Part shown: in pieces, positions 44,872 to 54,097 of the stretch
Numbering within the stretch: position 1 is the first letter of the stretch
Layout of the letters: every line of letters begins with the position of its first letter
Source: Brevundimonas naejangsanensis
Lineage (GTDB): Bacteria; Pseudomonadota; Alphaproteobacteria; Caulobacterales; Caulobacteraceae
Length of the DNA: 64,000 bases
Reading direction: 5' to 3'
Assembly (NCBI RefSeq): GCF_003627995.1
Contig: NZ_CP032707.1
Span: 731,501 to 795,500, forward strand
The notes under the pieces: generated by a model
Told to the model about the DNA's origin: nothing
The model's database searches: none
What the model saw: only the letters and a program-made list of their open reading frames with translations
Position numbers and translations under genes: made by a program

Positions 44872-45789
44872 ATGCCCTATCGTCACGCCTTCTCCGGCAA
44901 TCCGCTCGACCGCTCCGGCGACCTCCGTAACGACGCCGCCTGGCTGGCCGAGCAGGAAGCCAACCCCGAAGCCCTGGCCATGATCCTGTGGGAAGGCCGT
45001 CCGCTGATCGAAACCCATGAGGGGGCCGAGCGGCTGGTCTGGCTGTCTCTGGCCCACGCACGTGACTTGGCGCGCGACCGCGACGTCTTCCTGGGGCTGT
45101 GGAAGGGCGCGCCGGTCTTCGCCGCCGAGTTCGAGGGCTCCATCGACCCCACCAGCGGCCCCGCCGGGGGCCTGGGCCGCTTCGTCGAGATGCGCGAGGC
45201 GGCGGTCGTCCTGCCCGAGGCCGACGCTGGCATCGCCGCGACGGCCAAGAGCCTGTTCGACTGGCGCCGCCGCCACGGCTTCTGCGCCGCCTGCGGCCAG
45301 GCGACGGATCAGGCTTCGGGCGGCTGGAAGCGCGTCTGCCCGGCCTGCGGGACCGAACATTTCCCGCGCGTCGACCCCGTCGTCATCATGCTGCCGGTCT
45401 ATAAGGGCGGGACCGAGCCGCGCTGCCTGCTGGGCCGTCAGGCGGCCTGGCCCGCCGGGCGGATGTCGGCCCTGGCCGGCTTCATGGAGCCGGGCGAATC
45501 GATCGAGGAGGCCTGCGCCCGCGAGGTGATGGAGGAGGCCGGCCTGACGGTCTGCGACGTGCGCTACCACTCCAGCCAGCCCTGGCCCTTCCCCGGTCAG
45601 CTGATGATCGGCCTGATCGCCGAGGTCACGACCGACGAGGCCGCCCCCGACCAGACCGAACTGGAGGCCGTCGCCTGGCTGACCCGGGCCGAGGCCCGCG
45701 CCGTGCTGGACGAGACCCACCCCACGATCCACGCGCCCGCGCCCTACGCCATCGCGCGGCGGCTGCTGGAGAGCTGGGCGGCGGAATAG
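44872..45789 (+). CDS. nudC: NAD(+) diphosphatase / NADH pyrophosphatase NudC
   Basis: This Nudix hydrolase cleaves NAD(H), and relatives remove NAD caps from RNA. The 305-residue protein has a zinc ribbon with CAACGQ and CPACGTEHFPR, the Nudix box GFMEPGESIEEACAREVMEE and, downstream, the NADH-specific motif SQPWPFPGQLM (usually SQPWPFPxS). The start codon overlaps nothing and is divergent from ffs. Repeat element 8 follows immediately after the stop codon. Confidence 0.95.
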   Translation: MPYRHAFSGNPLDRSGDLRNDAAWLAEQEANPEALAMILWEGRPLIETHEGAERLVWLSLAHARDLARDRDVFLGLWKGAPVFAAEFEGSIDPTSGPAGGLGRFVEMREAAVVLPEADAGIAATAKSLFDWRRRHGFCAACGQATDQASGGWKRVCPACGTEHFPRVDPVVIMLPVYKGGTEPRCLLGRQAAWPAGRMSALAGFMEPGESIEEACAREVMEEAGLTVCDVRYHSSQPWPFPGQLMIGLIAEVTTDEAAPDQTELEAVAWLTRAEARAVLDETHPTIHAPAPYAIARRLLESWAAE

Positions 45790-45792
45790 GAC

Positions 45793-45961
45793 CCTTCTCC
45801 CCTTGTGGGAGAAGGTGGCTCGCGCAGCGAGACGGATGAGGGGTGACTGCGTCGCGGCGTGAAGATTCGCCTGCAACGTCGCCCCATCATTGCCAAGCGC
45901 GACGCCGGCACCCCTCATCCGAGCGCCTTCGGCGCCCACCTTCTCCCACAAGGGGAGAAGG
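45793..45961. repeat. Intergenic palindromic repeat element 8 (CCTTCTCCCC family)
   Basis: CCTTCTCCCCTTGTGGGAG and the inverted CTCCCACAAGGGGAGAAGG bound it, exactly as in element 1. Inside are GGATGAGGGGTG and CACCCCTCATCC, then a variable centre. It lies between convergent nudC and kdsB. Confidence 0.92.
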
Positions 45962-45968
45962 AAGAAGG

Positions 45969-46691
45969 TCACGCCAGCGCCCGCGCCGCCTCCAGGTCCG
46001 CCGGGTTGTCGACCGACAGCGGCGCCTCGTCGATCACCGAAGCCCAGATTTGCAGGCCCATCTCCAGGGCGCGCAACTGCTCCAGCTTCTCGCGCTTCTC
46101 CAGCGGCGACGGCGGGGCGGCGCAGAAGCGGGTCAGGGCCTGACGGCGATAGCCGTAGATGCCGACGTGGCGCCAAACAGGGCCGTCGCCGTAGAGCGTC
46201 GAACGGGTGAAGTAGAGGGCGCGGCCGCTGGTCCCGTCCTCCGGCAGGGCCAACACCGCCTTGACCACGTCGGGATTGGCGCGATCCGACACATCCGCCT
46301 CGGCCGCGACCAGGGTGGCGATGTCGCAGGCTGATTCGCCCGCCAGCAGCGCGGCGCAGGCCTTCGCCAGGTCCGGCGAGGCGAAGGGCATGTCGCCCTG
46401 GATGTTGATGACCACCTCGTGGGCGCCGTCAGGATCGACCGCCTGGGCCGCCGCCAGGATGCGGTCCGAGCCGCTCGGCAGGGCGGGATCGGTCAGCACG
46501 GCCTCGCCCCCCGCCGCCTGCACCGCCGCGACGATCTCCGGATCGCCCGCCGCCACGGCGACGCGGAAGCCCGACGCCATGGCCTGCTCCCAGGCGCGCA
46601 CGATCATCGGCTTGCCGCCGATGTCGGCCAGGGGCTTGCCCGGCAGACGCGTGGCCGCCATGCGAGCCGGTATCATTATCAGCGGATTCAT
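45969..46691 (-). CDS. kdsB: 3-deoxy-manno-octulosonate cytidylyltransferase KdsB
   Basis: KdsB activates Kdo as CMP-Kdo for lipopolysaccharide core assembly. From the ATG at 46691 it has 240 residues, and the extended frame upstream is not needed. Family motifs are MIPARMAATRLPGKPLADIG, DPALPSGSDRILAAAQ, the metal-binding NIQGDMPFA and WRHVGIYGYRRQAL. It is divergent from cycM. Confidence 0.95.
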   Translation of the reverse strand: MNPLIMIPARMAATRLPGKPLADIGGKPMIVRAWEQAMASGFRVAVAAGDPEIVAAVQAAGGEAVLTDPALPSGSDRILAAAQAVDPDGAHEVVINIQGDMPFASPDLAKACAALLAGESACDIATLVAAEADVSDRANPDVVKAVLALPEDGTSGRALYFTRSTLYGDGPVWRHVGIYGYRRQALTRFCAAPPSPLEKREKLEQLRALEMGLQIWASVIDEAPLSVDNPADLEAARALA

Positions 46692-46823
46692 GGTCGGCGA
46701 GCGTCCTGAAACGCCCGGAAACGTCCGGGCCAGTTGCGAAGGTCGCGCTAGCGTGTAAGAGACGCCCACGCAAGAATACGCCTGAACGCCGCTTCGCGGT
46801 CGGGGGGCTCATCTAGAGACGGG

Positions 46824-47504
46824 ATGCGACGACGCGGTATGAGCGGCGATCTGAAGTGGAACAAGATTATGGGCGCGTGCCTGGGCACCGCCTTTGCGAT
46901 CCTGGTGGTCCAGCAGGTTTCGGGCTTTGTCTATCAGACCAAGCAGCCCGAAAAGATGGGCTACTTCGTCGACGCGCCGGATGAATCCGCCGCCGGCCCG
47001 GCCGAAGCCGTCCTGCCGATCGACTGGGGCACGGTCCTGCCGACCGCCGACCTGGCCGCCGGCGAGGCCGCCTTCGCGCGCTGCCAGGCCTGCCACACCG
47101 TCAACTCGGGCGGCGCCGACGGCATCGGCCCGAACCTGTTCGGCGTGGTCGGCGGCCCCGCCATGCACCGCGCGGGCTTCGCCTATTCGGACGCCATGGC
47201 CAAGCACAAGGCCGCGGCTCCGACCTGGAACTATGACGAGCTCGACCACTTCCTGAACGCGCCGGGCCGCTACGTCCCGGGCACCAAGATGTCGTTCGCC
47301 GGCATCCGCGACGAGAAGACCCGCATCAACCTGATCGCCTGGCTGCGCACGCAAGGCTCGGCCGGCTTCGCCATCCCGGCGCCGGATCCGGCCCGCCAGC
47401 CGGGCGCCGCGGCTCCGGCCGCCGCCGAGGCTCCGGCCGCCGAAGGCGCCGCCGCGACCGAGGCTCCGGCCGAGGCCGCCGCGGCCCCCGCGCCGCAAGC
47501 CTAA
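46824..47504 (+). CDS. cycM: Membrane-anchored cytochrome c, CycM-like
   Basis: This class I cytochrome c has an uncleaved N-terminal membrane anchor (IMGACLGTAFAILVVQQVSG), a flexible linker, a heme site CQACH and the axial methionine in GTKMSFAGIRDE. It is the CycM type that passes electrons from the bc1 complex to the terminal oxidase. The C-terminus is a low-complexity alanine/proline/glutamate tail. The ATG at 46839 (MSGDLKWNK) is an alternative start. A terminator follows. Confidence 0.92.
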   Translation: MRRRGMSGDLKWNKIMGACLGTAFAILVVQQVSGFVYQTKQPEKMGYFVDAPDESAAGPAEAVLPIDWGTVLPTADLAAGEAAFARCQACHTVNSGGADGIGPNLFGVVGGPAMHRAGFAYSDAMAKHKAAAPTWNYDELDHFLNAPGRYVPGTKMSFAGIRDEKTRINLIAWLRTQGSAGFAIPAPDPARQPGAAAPAAAEAPAAEGAAATEAPAEAAAAPAPQA

Positions 47505-47530
47505 AGGCGAACGGACAGGACAGACGACGG

Positions 47531-47562
47531 AAAGGCGGCCCTCGGGCCGCCTTTCTTCGTTT
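47531..47562 (+). terminator. Terminator of cycM
   Basis: AAAGGCGGCC and GGCCGCCTTT form a 10-bp stem with a short loop followed by CTTCGTTT. It lies 26 bases after the cycM stop and ahead of repeat element 9. Confidence 0.85.
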
Positions 47563-47577
47563 CAGCTGCTCGTTTTT

Positions 47578-47728
47578 CCTCCCCATTTCATGGGGAGGGG
47601 GACCACGAAGTGGTGGAGGGGCTACCTAGGCGGAACGAAGTGGTGGAGAGGCCACGTCAGCGGAGCCAAGCCGCCCCTCCGTCTCGTCGGCTATCGCCGC
47701 CGATCCACCTCCCCATGGAATGGGGAGG
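47578..47728. repeat. Intergenic palindromic repeat element 9 (CCTCCCCA family) with an internal duplication
   Basis: The left end is CCTCCCCATTTCATGGGGAG and the right end CCTCCCCATGGAATGGGGAG, both self-complementary hairpins. Next to the left arm is GGGACCACGAAGTGGTGGAG, and the block CGAAGTGGTGGAG is repeated about 30 bases later, which makes the element longer than elements 2 and 11. It ends three bases before the stop codon of the C40 gene. Confidence 0.92.
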
Positions 47729-47731
47729 AAA

Positions 47732-48559
47732 TCAGACCCGGCGGAAGATCGCGGAGGCGAAGCCGTCGGCGCTCAGACGGGCCTCGACCTCGGCCAGGGG
47801 CTCGATGACCACGCCGCCGCGCGCGCCGGTCGCGTGGATGACGCGCTCGGCGTCGACCATCAGGGCCGAATGGCCGGTCCAGTCGCCCTCGGCCGTCGAC
47901 AGCCAGATCGCGAGATCGCCGCGCGCGGCCTCGGCCCGGGTCACGGCGCGGCCCAGGCCGGCCTGCTCGTCCGAACGGCGCGGCCCCGGCAGGCCGCAGG
48001 CCAGCAGGGCCTGCTGCACCAGGCCGGAGCAGTCGGTCTCGATCGAGGAGCGGGCGCCCAGGGCGTGCGGACGCCCCAGCAGACGCTCGGCCACGGCCAC
48101 GAGGTCGCGCTCGAACGCGCCCACGGGCAGAAGATCGGCGTCCGCCACGCCGTCCGCGTCCTGGTCGACCAGGGCGTTCAGCGGCAGGGCGGCGGAGACG
48201 GAGGCGACGCGGCGCGTCGCCAGGGGCGCGCCGGGGGCCAGGGCCTCCAGCAGGACCCAGCCGACCACGCCGTCGCGCCGCGCCCGGCCCCAGGCGCGGT
48301 CCTGACGACGCTCCAGCACGTCGAAAGCCTCGCCGAACAGAAGCTGGTCGATGCGCCGGCCCTCGTCCGACACGAGGTCGGCGACCGGCAGGCGGCAATG
48401 CATGGGCTCGGTCCGGCGGTAGGCCTCGGCCCGCATCAGACCCTCCAGCGCCTGTTCGGCCAACACCACGCGGTCCCCGTCCCGAAGGATCAGGGGCGCG
48501 CCGGGCGGCAGAAGGGCCAGGACATCGGTCAAGCGGCGGTCTCTAGACGGCTCAGACAA
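47732..48559 (-). CDS. NlpC/P60 (C40) family cell-wall hydrolase with SH3 domain
   Basis: The 275-residue protein has an N-terminal SH3-like region, a linker, and a C-terminal NlpC/P60 domain with the catalytic cysteine in ETDCSGLVQQALLACG and the histidine in DWTGHSALMVD. Such enzymes cut the D-glutamyl-meso-DAP bond of peptidoglycan peptides. No signal peptide is visible, so it may act on recycled muropeptides in the cytoplasm, as YkfC-like proteins do. It is about 50 bases downstream of the M17 aminopeptidase on the same strand, a pairing that would suit murein-peptide breakdown. Confidence 0.88.
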   Translation of the reverse strand: MSEPSRDRRLTDVLALLPPGAPLILRDGDRVVLAEQALEGLMRAEAYRRTEPMHCRLPVADLVSDEGRRIDQLLFGEAFDVLERRQDRAWGRARRDGVVGWVLLEALAPGAPLATRRVASVSAALPLNALVDQDADGVADADLLPVGAFERDLVAVAERLLGRPHALGARSSIETDCSGLVQQALLACGLPGPRRSDEQAGLGRAVTRAEAARGDLAIWLSTAEGDWTGHSALMVDAERVIHATGARGGVVIEPLAEVEARLSADGFASAIFRRV

Positions 48560-48612
48560 ATCGAGCCGCCTACCCTAGGCGCCGATCCCCAAGGGGGCGT
48601 TAACAGCCTCGG

Positions 48613-50007
48613 CTATTCGGCGAATTTGTCGCTGAGGTAGCGGAAGCAGGCGCGCAGGGCCTGGGCCTCGCCGCCCTCGGGCCAGCCCGGGCGGGCGCGC
48701 GGATTCCAGGCGAAGACGTCCATGTGCGCCCAGCTTCCCGTCGTCGGGGCGAACGTCTGCAGGAACAGGGCCGCCGTCACCGACCCGGCCTGGGCCCAGG
48801 CGGCGGAATCGTTGCGCAGGTCGGCGATTTCGCTGTCCAGCGAGGCGCGGTAGCCCGACCACAAAGGCATCCGCCACAGGGGGTCGCCCACGGCCCGGCC
48901 CGCGCTCAGCACGCCCTCGGCCAGGGCGTCGTCGTCGGTGTAGAGCGGCGGCAGCTCCGGCCCCAGCGCGATGCGCGCCGCCCCGGTCAGGGTGGCGAAG
49001 TCCAGCGTCAGGTCCGGCTCATGCTCGCCCGCCCGCGTCAGCACGTCGGCCAGGATCAGCCGCCCTTCCGCGTCGGTGTTGCCGATCTCGATGGTCAGGC
49101 CCTTGCGGCTGTTGAGGATGTCGCCCGGCCGGAAGGCGTCGCCCGAGACGGCGTTCTCGACCGCCGCGACCAGCACCACCAGCCGCACCGGCAGCTCGGC
49201 CTGCATGATCAGGCGGCCCAGCGCCAGGGCGTGGGCGGCGCCGCCCATGTCCTTCTTCATGTTGCGCATCCCGGCGGCGGGCTTGAGGTCCAGACCGCCG
49301 GTGTCGAACACCACCCCCTTGCCGACCAGGGCCACCAGCGGCCGGTCCGTCTGGTCCAGGTTCCAGCCGATCTCGAGGACGCGCGGGGCGCGGTGCGGGG
49401 CGGCGGCGCGGCCGACGGCGTGGACCGCCGGATAGTTCTCCTCCAGCAGGGCGTCGCCGGTCGTGACGGTCAGGCTCGCGCCCGCGGCCTCGGCGATCTC
49501 GCGGGCGATCGTCTCCAGTTGCAGCGGCCCCATGTCGGCGGCGGGGGTGTCGACCATCTCGCGCGTCAGGGCGCAGGCGGCGGCGATGTTCAGCGTCGCC
49601 GTCAGGTCGAGGCCGTCGGGCGCGACCAGGCGGGCGCGGCCGCGCTCGGGGCCTTCCTTGATCTTGGCCTTGTAGCGGTCGAACAGATAGCCGCCGAGCG
49701 CAAAGGCCAGGGCCGCCGAATGCGCCGCCTCGCCGTCCACGCCCTCCAGCCGCCAGTCGCCCGCGGGCAGACGCGTCGGCAGGCCGCGCGCGCTCATCGG
49801 GTCGAAGGCGTCGCCCGCCCCGAACAGGGCCAGCTCCGGCGCGCCGTCGGCGTCGGGCACGACCAGCAGCTGGCCCGCCTTGCCGGTGAAGCCGTTGGCC
49901 TCGGCCCAGGCGGCCAGGCGGCCGTCCAGCGCTGCACCCTGCCCGACCACGCGCACCGGACGCGCCGTCTCGGAGGCGGCGATCAGCAGTTCGGACTGGT
50001 GGGACAT
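48613..50007 (-). CDS. M17 leucyl aminopeptidase family protein
   Basis: This cytosolic dinuclear-zinc aminopeptidase has 464 residues from the ATG at 50007; the longer frame upstream is a shadow. The M17 signature NTDAEGRLILADVL is present, together with GKGVVFDTGGLDLKPAAGMR, the VVLVAAVENAVSGDAFRPGD segment and the C-terminal AHMDVFAWNPRARPG. The substrate range is probably broad dipeptides. It lies just upstream of the NlpC/P60 gene, which may release peptides for it. Confidence 0.93.
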   Translation of the reverse strand: MSHQSELLIAASETARPVRVVGQGAALDGRLAAWAEANGFTGKAGQLLVVPDADGAPELALFGAGDAFDPMSARGLPTRLPAGDWRLEGVDGEAAHSAALAFALGGYLFDRYKAKIKEGPERGRARLVAPDGLDLTATLNIAAACALTREMVDTPAADMGPLQLETIAREIAEAAGASLTVTTGDALLEENYPAVHAVGRAAAPHRAPRVLEIGWNLDQTDRPLVALVGKGVVFDTGGLDLKPAAGMRNMKKDMGGAAHALALGRLIMQAELPVRLVVLVAAVENAVSGDAFRPGDILNSRKGLTIEIGNTDAEGRLILADVLTRAGEHEPDLTLDFATLTGAARIALGPELPPLYTDDDALAEGVLSAGRAVGDPLWRMPLWSGYRASLDSEIADLRNDSAAWAQAGSVTAALFLQTFAPTTGSWAHMDVFAWNPRARPGWPEGGEAQALRACFRYLSDKFAE

Positions 50008-50097
50008 GGGGGCGACCTTTCCGGCCCTTAAAGGCCGCTTAACCAAACCTTGACCCGTCGGCGCGACCCTCGAGCCTAAACCGCACGGACCCCTTCC

Positions 50098-50907
50098 ATG
50101 TCGCGCAACACCGCCCTCGCCGCAACCGTCAGCCTGACGCTTCTGACCCTCGCCGCCCCGGCGCTCGGCCAGACGCCGCCCGCTCAAGCCACGGCGCGCG
50201 CCCCCGCCGACGCCGCGACGCGCGCGGGCTATGACCGGGCCGACGCCCTCAGCCGCTCGGTCTTCTGGACCCAGGAGCAGGCGGTCAATCCGCTCGACCC
50301 GGTCGCCGGGGTCAAGCTGGCCCAGGCCCTGCGCGAACTGGGCCAGTTCGACCGCGCCGCCGAGACGGCTCAGGGCGTGCTGGTGGTCCAGCCCGCCAAT
50401 GTCGAAGCCATGCTGGAGGTCGGGCGCGCCCATATCGCGCGCGGCCAGGCCTTCTACGGCATCGCCGCCCTGGAGCAGGCCAAGGCCGCGGCGCCGCGCG
50501 ACTGGCGCCCCCTGTCGCTGCTGGGCGTGGCCTATCAGCAGGTGCGCCGCGCCGACGACGCCAAGACCGCCTGGGCCGAGGCCCTGCGCCTGTCGCCCGA
50601 CAATCCCGACGTCCTGACCAACGCCGCCATCGCCCGCATCGGCGAGGGCGACGCGCCCTCGGCCGAGATTCTGCTGCGCCGCGCCGCCGCCCAGCCGGGC
50701 GCAGGGCTGCAGGTGCGCCAGAACCTGGCCCTGGCGTTGGGGCTGCAGGGCAAGACCGCCGAGGCCGAGGCCATCCTGCGCCGCGACCTGCCGCCCGAGG
50801 CGGCGGATCAGAACCTGCGCTGGCTGGCCGCGCGGATGCAGGCGGGGGCTGCGGGGGCAGAAGTCTCGCCCACGGCCAGGACGTGGTCGTCGCTGCAGGG
50901 CGGATAG
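50098..50907 (+). CDS. Exported tetratricopeptide-repeat protein, TadD-like
   Basis: The 269-residue protein starts with a signal peptide (TVSLTLLTLAAPALGQ). Several TPR units follow, for example GVKLAQALRELGQFDRAAET, VEAMLEVGRAHIARGQAFYG and WRPLSLLGVAYQQVRRADDA. The arrangement resembles TadD of the Flp/tight-adherence pilus system, but no other tad/cpa gene is in the window, so a general TPR protein is equally possible. Repeat element 10 follows. Confidence 0.78.
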   Translation: MSRNTALAATVSLTLLTLAAPALGQTPPAQATARAPADAATRAGYDRADALSRSVFWTQEQAVNPLDPVAGVKLAQALRELGQFDRAAETAQGVLVVQPANVEAMLEVGRAHIARGQAFYGIAALEQAKAAAPRDWRPLSLLGVAYQQVRRADDAKTAWAEALRLSPDNPDVLTNAAIARIGEGDAPSAEILLRRAAAQPGAGLQVRQNLALALGLQGKTAEAEAILRRDLPPEAADQNLRWLAARMQAGAAGAEVSPTARTWSSLQGG

Positions 50908-50920
50908 GACGCGCGCCACG

Positions 50921-51073
50921 CCTCTCCCTCCCCGTCCCGGGGAGGGTGGCTGAGGCCGTCAGGCCGAAGCCGGGTGGGGGCGGCGAGGCTATTCGAGCGC
51001 GACGTCCTGCATCACCTCGCCCTCCCCACCCGGTCGCTGCGCGACCACCCTCCCCGGGACGGGGAGGGAGAGG
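50921..51073. repeat. Intergenic palindromic repeat element 10 (CCTCTCCCTCCCCG family)
   Basis: CCTCTCCCTCCCCGTCCCGG and the inverted CCGGGACGGGGAGGGAGAGG are identical to the ends of element 5. The interior also shares AGGCCGAAGCCGGGT and CCCTCCCCACCCGGT, with the central variable part differing. It lies between codirectional genes. Confidence 0.93.
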
Positions 51074-51119
51074 CGCGGCATCCCTTCACCTTCCACCCGC
51101 AAACGCCTATCTTCCTCCC

Positions 51120-51590
51120 GTGATCGACGACCTCTACAGCGCGCGCATCCTGTCGCTGGCGGCCAACCTGCCGCACAGCGGGCGCCTGCCCGCGCCCGAA
51201 GGCTCGGCCGAGCGGGTCGCCAAGCTGTGCGGCTCCAAGGCCATCGTCGACGTGATGCTGGACGCCGACGGCCGCGTCAGCGGCTTCGCCCAGACGGTCA
51301 AGGCCTGCGCCCTGGGCCAGGCGGCGGCGGGCGTGGTCGGCGAGGCCATCCTCGGCGCCTCGGTCCAGGAGATCGAGGGCGCGCGCGACGCCCTGTCGGC
51401 CATGCTGAAATCCGGCGGCGACGGTCCCGAAGGCCGCTTCGAGGGCCTTCGCGTGCTGAAGCAGGTCGCCGACTACCCGGCCCGCCACGCCTCGACCATG
51501 GTGGCGCTGGAGGCCACGCTGGACGCCGTGCAGCAGGCGTTGGCCAAACACCACACCGATACGCGAACTCGCCTCGCCGGCGCGGCCTGA
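51120..51590 (+). CDS. IscU/NifU-like scaffold family protein with incomplete cysteine set
   Basis: The GTG at 51120 gives 156 residues. The protein follows the IscU/NifU N-terminal fold: AANLPHSGRLPAPEGSAERV, then the first cysteine in KLCGSKAIVDVML, the second in VKACALGQAAAGVVGEAIL, and a C-terminal helix. The third conserved cysteine of IscU would fall in the segment YPARHASTMVALEA, where none is present, and the CGD motif reads CGS. It therefore may carry or bind a cluster differently, or have another role. The next gene is yidD. Confidence 0.82.
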   Translation: MIDDLYSARILSLAANLPHSGRLPAPEGSAERVAKLCGSKAIVDVMLDADGRVSGFAQTVKACALGQAAAGVVGEAILGASVQEIEGARDALSAMLKSGGDGPEGRFEGLRVLKQVADYPARHASTMVALEATLDAVQQALAKHHTDTRTRLAGAA

Positions 51591-51682
51591 ACGGCTTCGT
51601 CCGGTTGATCCCCCTGCTGTGACGAGGGATAAGCGCGACGAACCCGAAACAGAGCCCCCGGCGAAGGGACCCCGGTCTCTCC

Positions 51683-51931
51683 ATGTCTCTCTACGAACGC
51701 AGCGTCCGCGCGGCCCATCGGGGCTATAAGGTGACGCTGTCCCCCTTCTTCGGCCAGTCGTGCCGGTTCCTGCCGACCTGTTCGGACTATGGGCGCGACG
51801 CCCTGCTCCAGCACGGTCCGGTGCGGGGGGGATGGCTCACCGTGCGCCGTCTCTGTAAATGCCATCCCTTCGGCGGTTCGGGCTATGATCCCGTTCCGCC
51901 CGCCAAGACCGAAAAAGAACGACCGTCATGA
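51683..51931 (+). CDS. yidD: Membrane protein insertion efficiency factor YidD
   Basis: This small membrane-associated protein (82 residues) assists YidC-dependent insertion. The signature [18 protein letters not shown] is followed by [20 protein letters not shown] with a conserved cysteine series. Its stop codon overlaps the thrS start (ATGA). The classical rnpA-yidD-yidC neighbourhood is not kept here. Confidence 0.95.
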   Translation: MSLYERSVRAAHRGYKVTLSPFFGQSCRFLPTCSDYGRDALLQHGPVRGGWLTVRRLCKCHPFGGSGYDPVPPAKTEKERPS

Positions 51932-53868
51932 TCGAACTGAAATTCCCCGACGGCGCCGTGCGTCAGTATCCGGCCGGCTCGACGGGCCGCGACGTGGCCG
52001 CCGCCATCTCGCCCTCGCTGGCCAAGAAGGCGGCCCTGGTCGTCTGGAACGGCGAGCAGCGCGACCTGGACCGCGTTATCGACGGGAACGGCGACTTCCG
52101 CCTGCTGATGCGCGACGACCCCGAGGCGCTGGAGACCATCCGCCACGACGCCGCCCACGTTCTGGCCCAGGCGGTGCAGGAGCTGTTCCCGGGCACTCAG
52201 GTGACGATCGGCCCGGCCATCGAGGACGGCTTCTATTACGACTTCGCCCGCGACGAGCCCTTCTCGACCGACGACTTCCCGAAGATCGAGAAGAAGATGG
52301 CCGAGATCATCGACCGGGGCGCCCCGCTGGAGCGTCAGGTCTGGGACCGCGACACGGCTATCGCCCACTTCGAAGGCGTCGGCGAGACCTACAAGGCCGA
52401 GCTGATCCGCGATCTGCCCGAGAGCGAGACGATCACCGTCTATAAGCAGGGCGAATGGGCCGACCTGTGCCGGGGACCGCACTTCCCGACCACCAAGTTC
52501 GTCGGCAAGGCCTTCAAGCTGACCAAGCTCGCCGGCGCCTACTGGCGCGGGGATTCCTCCAAGGCCCAGCTGCAGCGCATCTACGGCACCGCCTGGGCCT
52601 CCAAGGAGGACCTGGACGCCTATCTGCTGCGCATCGAGGAGGCCGAGAAGCGCGACCACCGCAAGCTGGGCCGCGCCATGGAGCTCTTCCACATGCAGGA
52701 AGAGGGCCGCGGCATGGTCTTCTGGCACCCCAAGGGCTGGGTGCTGTGGCGCGTATTGGAGGCCTATATGCGCCGCCGTCTGGACGCCTCGGGCTATGTC
52801 GAGGTCAAGACGCCGCAGGTCTTGGACCGGAAGTTCTGGGAAGCCTCGGGCCACTGGGACAAGTATCGCCCCAACATGTTCGTCTGCGAGACGGTCGAGG
52901 GCGAGACGCTCAGCCTCAAGCCGATGAACTGCCCGGGCCACGTGCAGATCTTCGATCAGGGCCAGCGGTCCTATCGCGAACTGCCGCTGCGCATGGCCGA
53001 GTTCGGCGCCTGCCACCGCTATGAGCCGTCGGGCTCGCTGCACGGCCTGATGCGGGTGCGCGGCTTCACCCAGGACGACGCCCACATCTTCTGCCGCGAA
53101 GACCAGATCGTCGAGGAGACGGCGGAGTTCATCAAGCTGTGCCGCAGTGTCCACGCCGACCTGGGCATGGAGACCAAATACATCAGCCTGGGCACCCGTC
53201 CCGAGCAGCGCGCCGGCACCGACGAGTTCTGGGACAAGGCCGAGGCCCAGATGCTGGAGGCCGCCCGCGCCGCCGGGTCCGAGCCGGTCATCACCGAGGG
53301 CGACGGCGCCTTCTACGCGCCCAAGCTGGACTTCATCGTCAAGGACGCCATCGGCCGCGAATGGACCTGCGGCACGATCCAGCTGGACTATGTGCTGCCC
53401 GAGCGTCTGGATGCGACCTACATCGCCGAGGACGGCCAGAAGCACCGCCCGGTCATGCTGCACCGCGCGATCCTGGGCAGCTTCGAGCGCTTCATCGGCA
53501 TCATGATCGAGAACTACGCCGGGGCCTTCCCGCTGTGGCTGGCGCCGACGCAGGCCGTGGTGGCGACCATCACCTCGGACGCCGACGGCTATGCCGAAGA
53601 GGTTCTGGCCAAATTCCGTGCGGCGGGCCTGCGCACCGAGATCGATCTGCGCAACGAGAAGATCAACTACAAGATCCGCGAGCACTCGGTCGCCAAGGTC
53701 CCCGCCATCGCCGTGGTCGGCCGCAAGGAGGCCGAGGAAGGCAAGGTCGCCATCCGCCGCTTCGGCTCCCAGGCCCAGACCATCGTCACGGTCGAGGAAG
53801 CCATCGCCCTGCTGACGGACGAGGCCCTGGCGCCGGATCTGAAGCGCCTCCGCGACGGCCAAGGCTGA
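51928..53868 (+). CDS. thrS: Threonyl-tRNA synthetase
   Basis: The 646-residue class II synthetase has an N-terminal TGS domain, the editing domain with [20 protein letters not shown], and the catalytic core with [25 protein letters not shown] and the motif-3 [17 protein letters not shown] stretch. An anticodon-binding domain ends the protein. All domains are intact. It is translated from an ATG overlapping the yidD stop. Repeat element 11 follows. Confidence 0.97.
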   Translation: MIELKFPDGAVRQYPAGSTGRDVAAAISPSLAKKAALVVWNGEQRDLDRVIDGNGDFRLLMRDDPEALETIRHDAAHVLAQAVQELFPGTQVTIGPAIEDGFYYDFARDEPFSTDDFPKIEKKMAEIIDRGAPLERQVWDRDTAIAHFEGVGETYKAELIRDLPESETITVYKQGEWADLCRGPHFPTTKFVGKAFKLTKLAGAYWRGDSSKAQLQRIYGTAWASKEDLDAYLLRIEEAEKRDHRKLGRAMELFHMQEEGRGMVFWHPKGWVLWRVLEAYMRRRLDASGYVEVKTPQVLDRKFWEASGHWDKYRPNMFVCETVEGETLSLKPMNCPGHVQIFDQGQRSYRELPLRMAEFGACHRYEPSGSLHGLMRVRGFTQDDAHIFCREDQIVEETAEFIKLCRSVHADLGMETKYISLGTRPEQRAGTDEFWDKAEAQMLEAARAAGSEPVITEGDGAFYAPKLDFIVKDAIGREWTCGTIQLDYVLPERLDATYIAEDGQKHRPVMLHRAILGSFERFIGIMIENYAGAFPLWLAPTQAVVATITSDADGYAEEVLAKFRAAGLRTEIDLRNEKINYKIREHSVAKVPAIAVVGRKEAEEGKVAIRRFGSQAQTIVTVEEAIALLTDEALAPDLKRLRDGQG

Positions 53869-53879
53869 CTATGCTTTCT

Positions 53880-54001
53880 CCTCCCCACAGCGTGGGGAGG
53901 GGGACCACGAAGTGGTGGAGGGGCTTTGCGACGGCGGAACCAAGCAGCCCCTCCGTCTCGGCGGCTACGCCGCCGATCCACCTCCCCACACAGTGGGGAG
54001 G
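53880..54001. repeat. Intergenic palindromic repeat element 11 (CCTCCCCA family)
   Basis: The left hairpin CCTCCCCACAGCGTGGGGAG and the right hairpin CCTCCCCACACAGTGGGGAG enclose GGGACCACGAAGTGGTGGAG, a GACGGCGGAACC centre and CCCCTCCGTCTCGGCGGC. The loops differ between copies while the stems are kept, so the hairpins appear to be selected. Confidence 0.92.
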
Positions 54002-54097
54002 AGAAGGCCGCGTCGGGTCGAGAAGGCGCAGCCTTCTGACCGCGGCCCGGCATCAAGCGGCCTTCTCCCCTTGCTCTCCACGGGCCATAAGCCTGTC

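Noticed and set aside
50098..50907. Start of a tad/cpa pilus locus
   Set aside because: Only the TPR protein resembles TadD. None of the neighbouring genes belongs to the pilus system.
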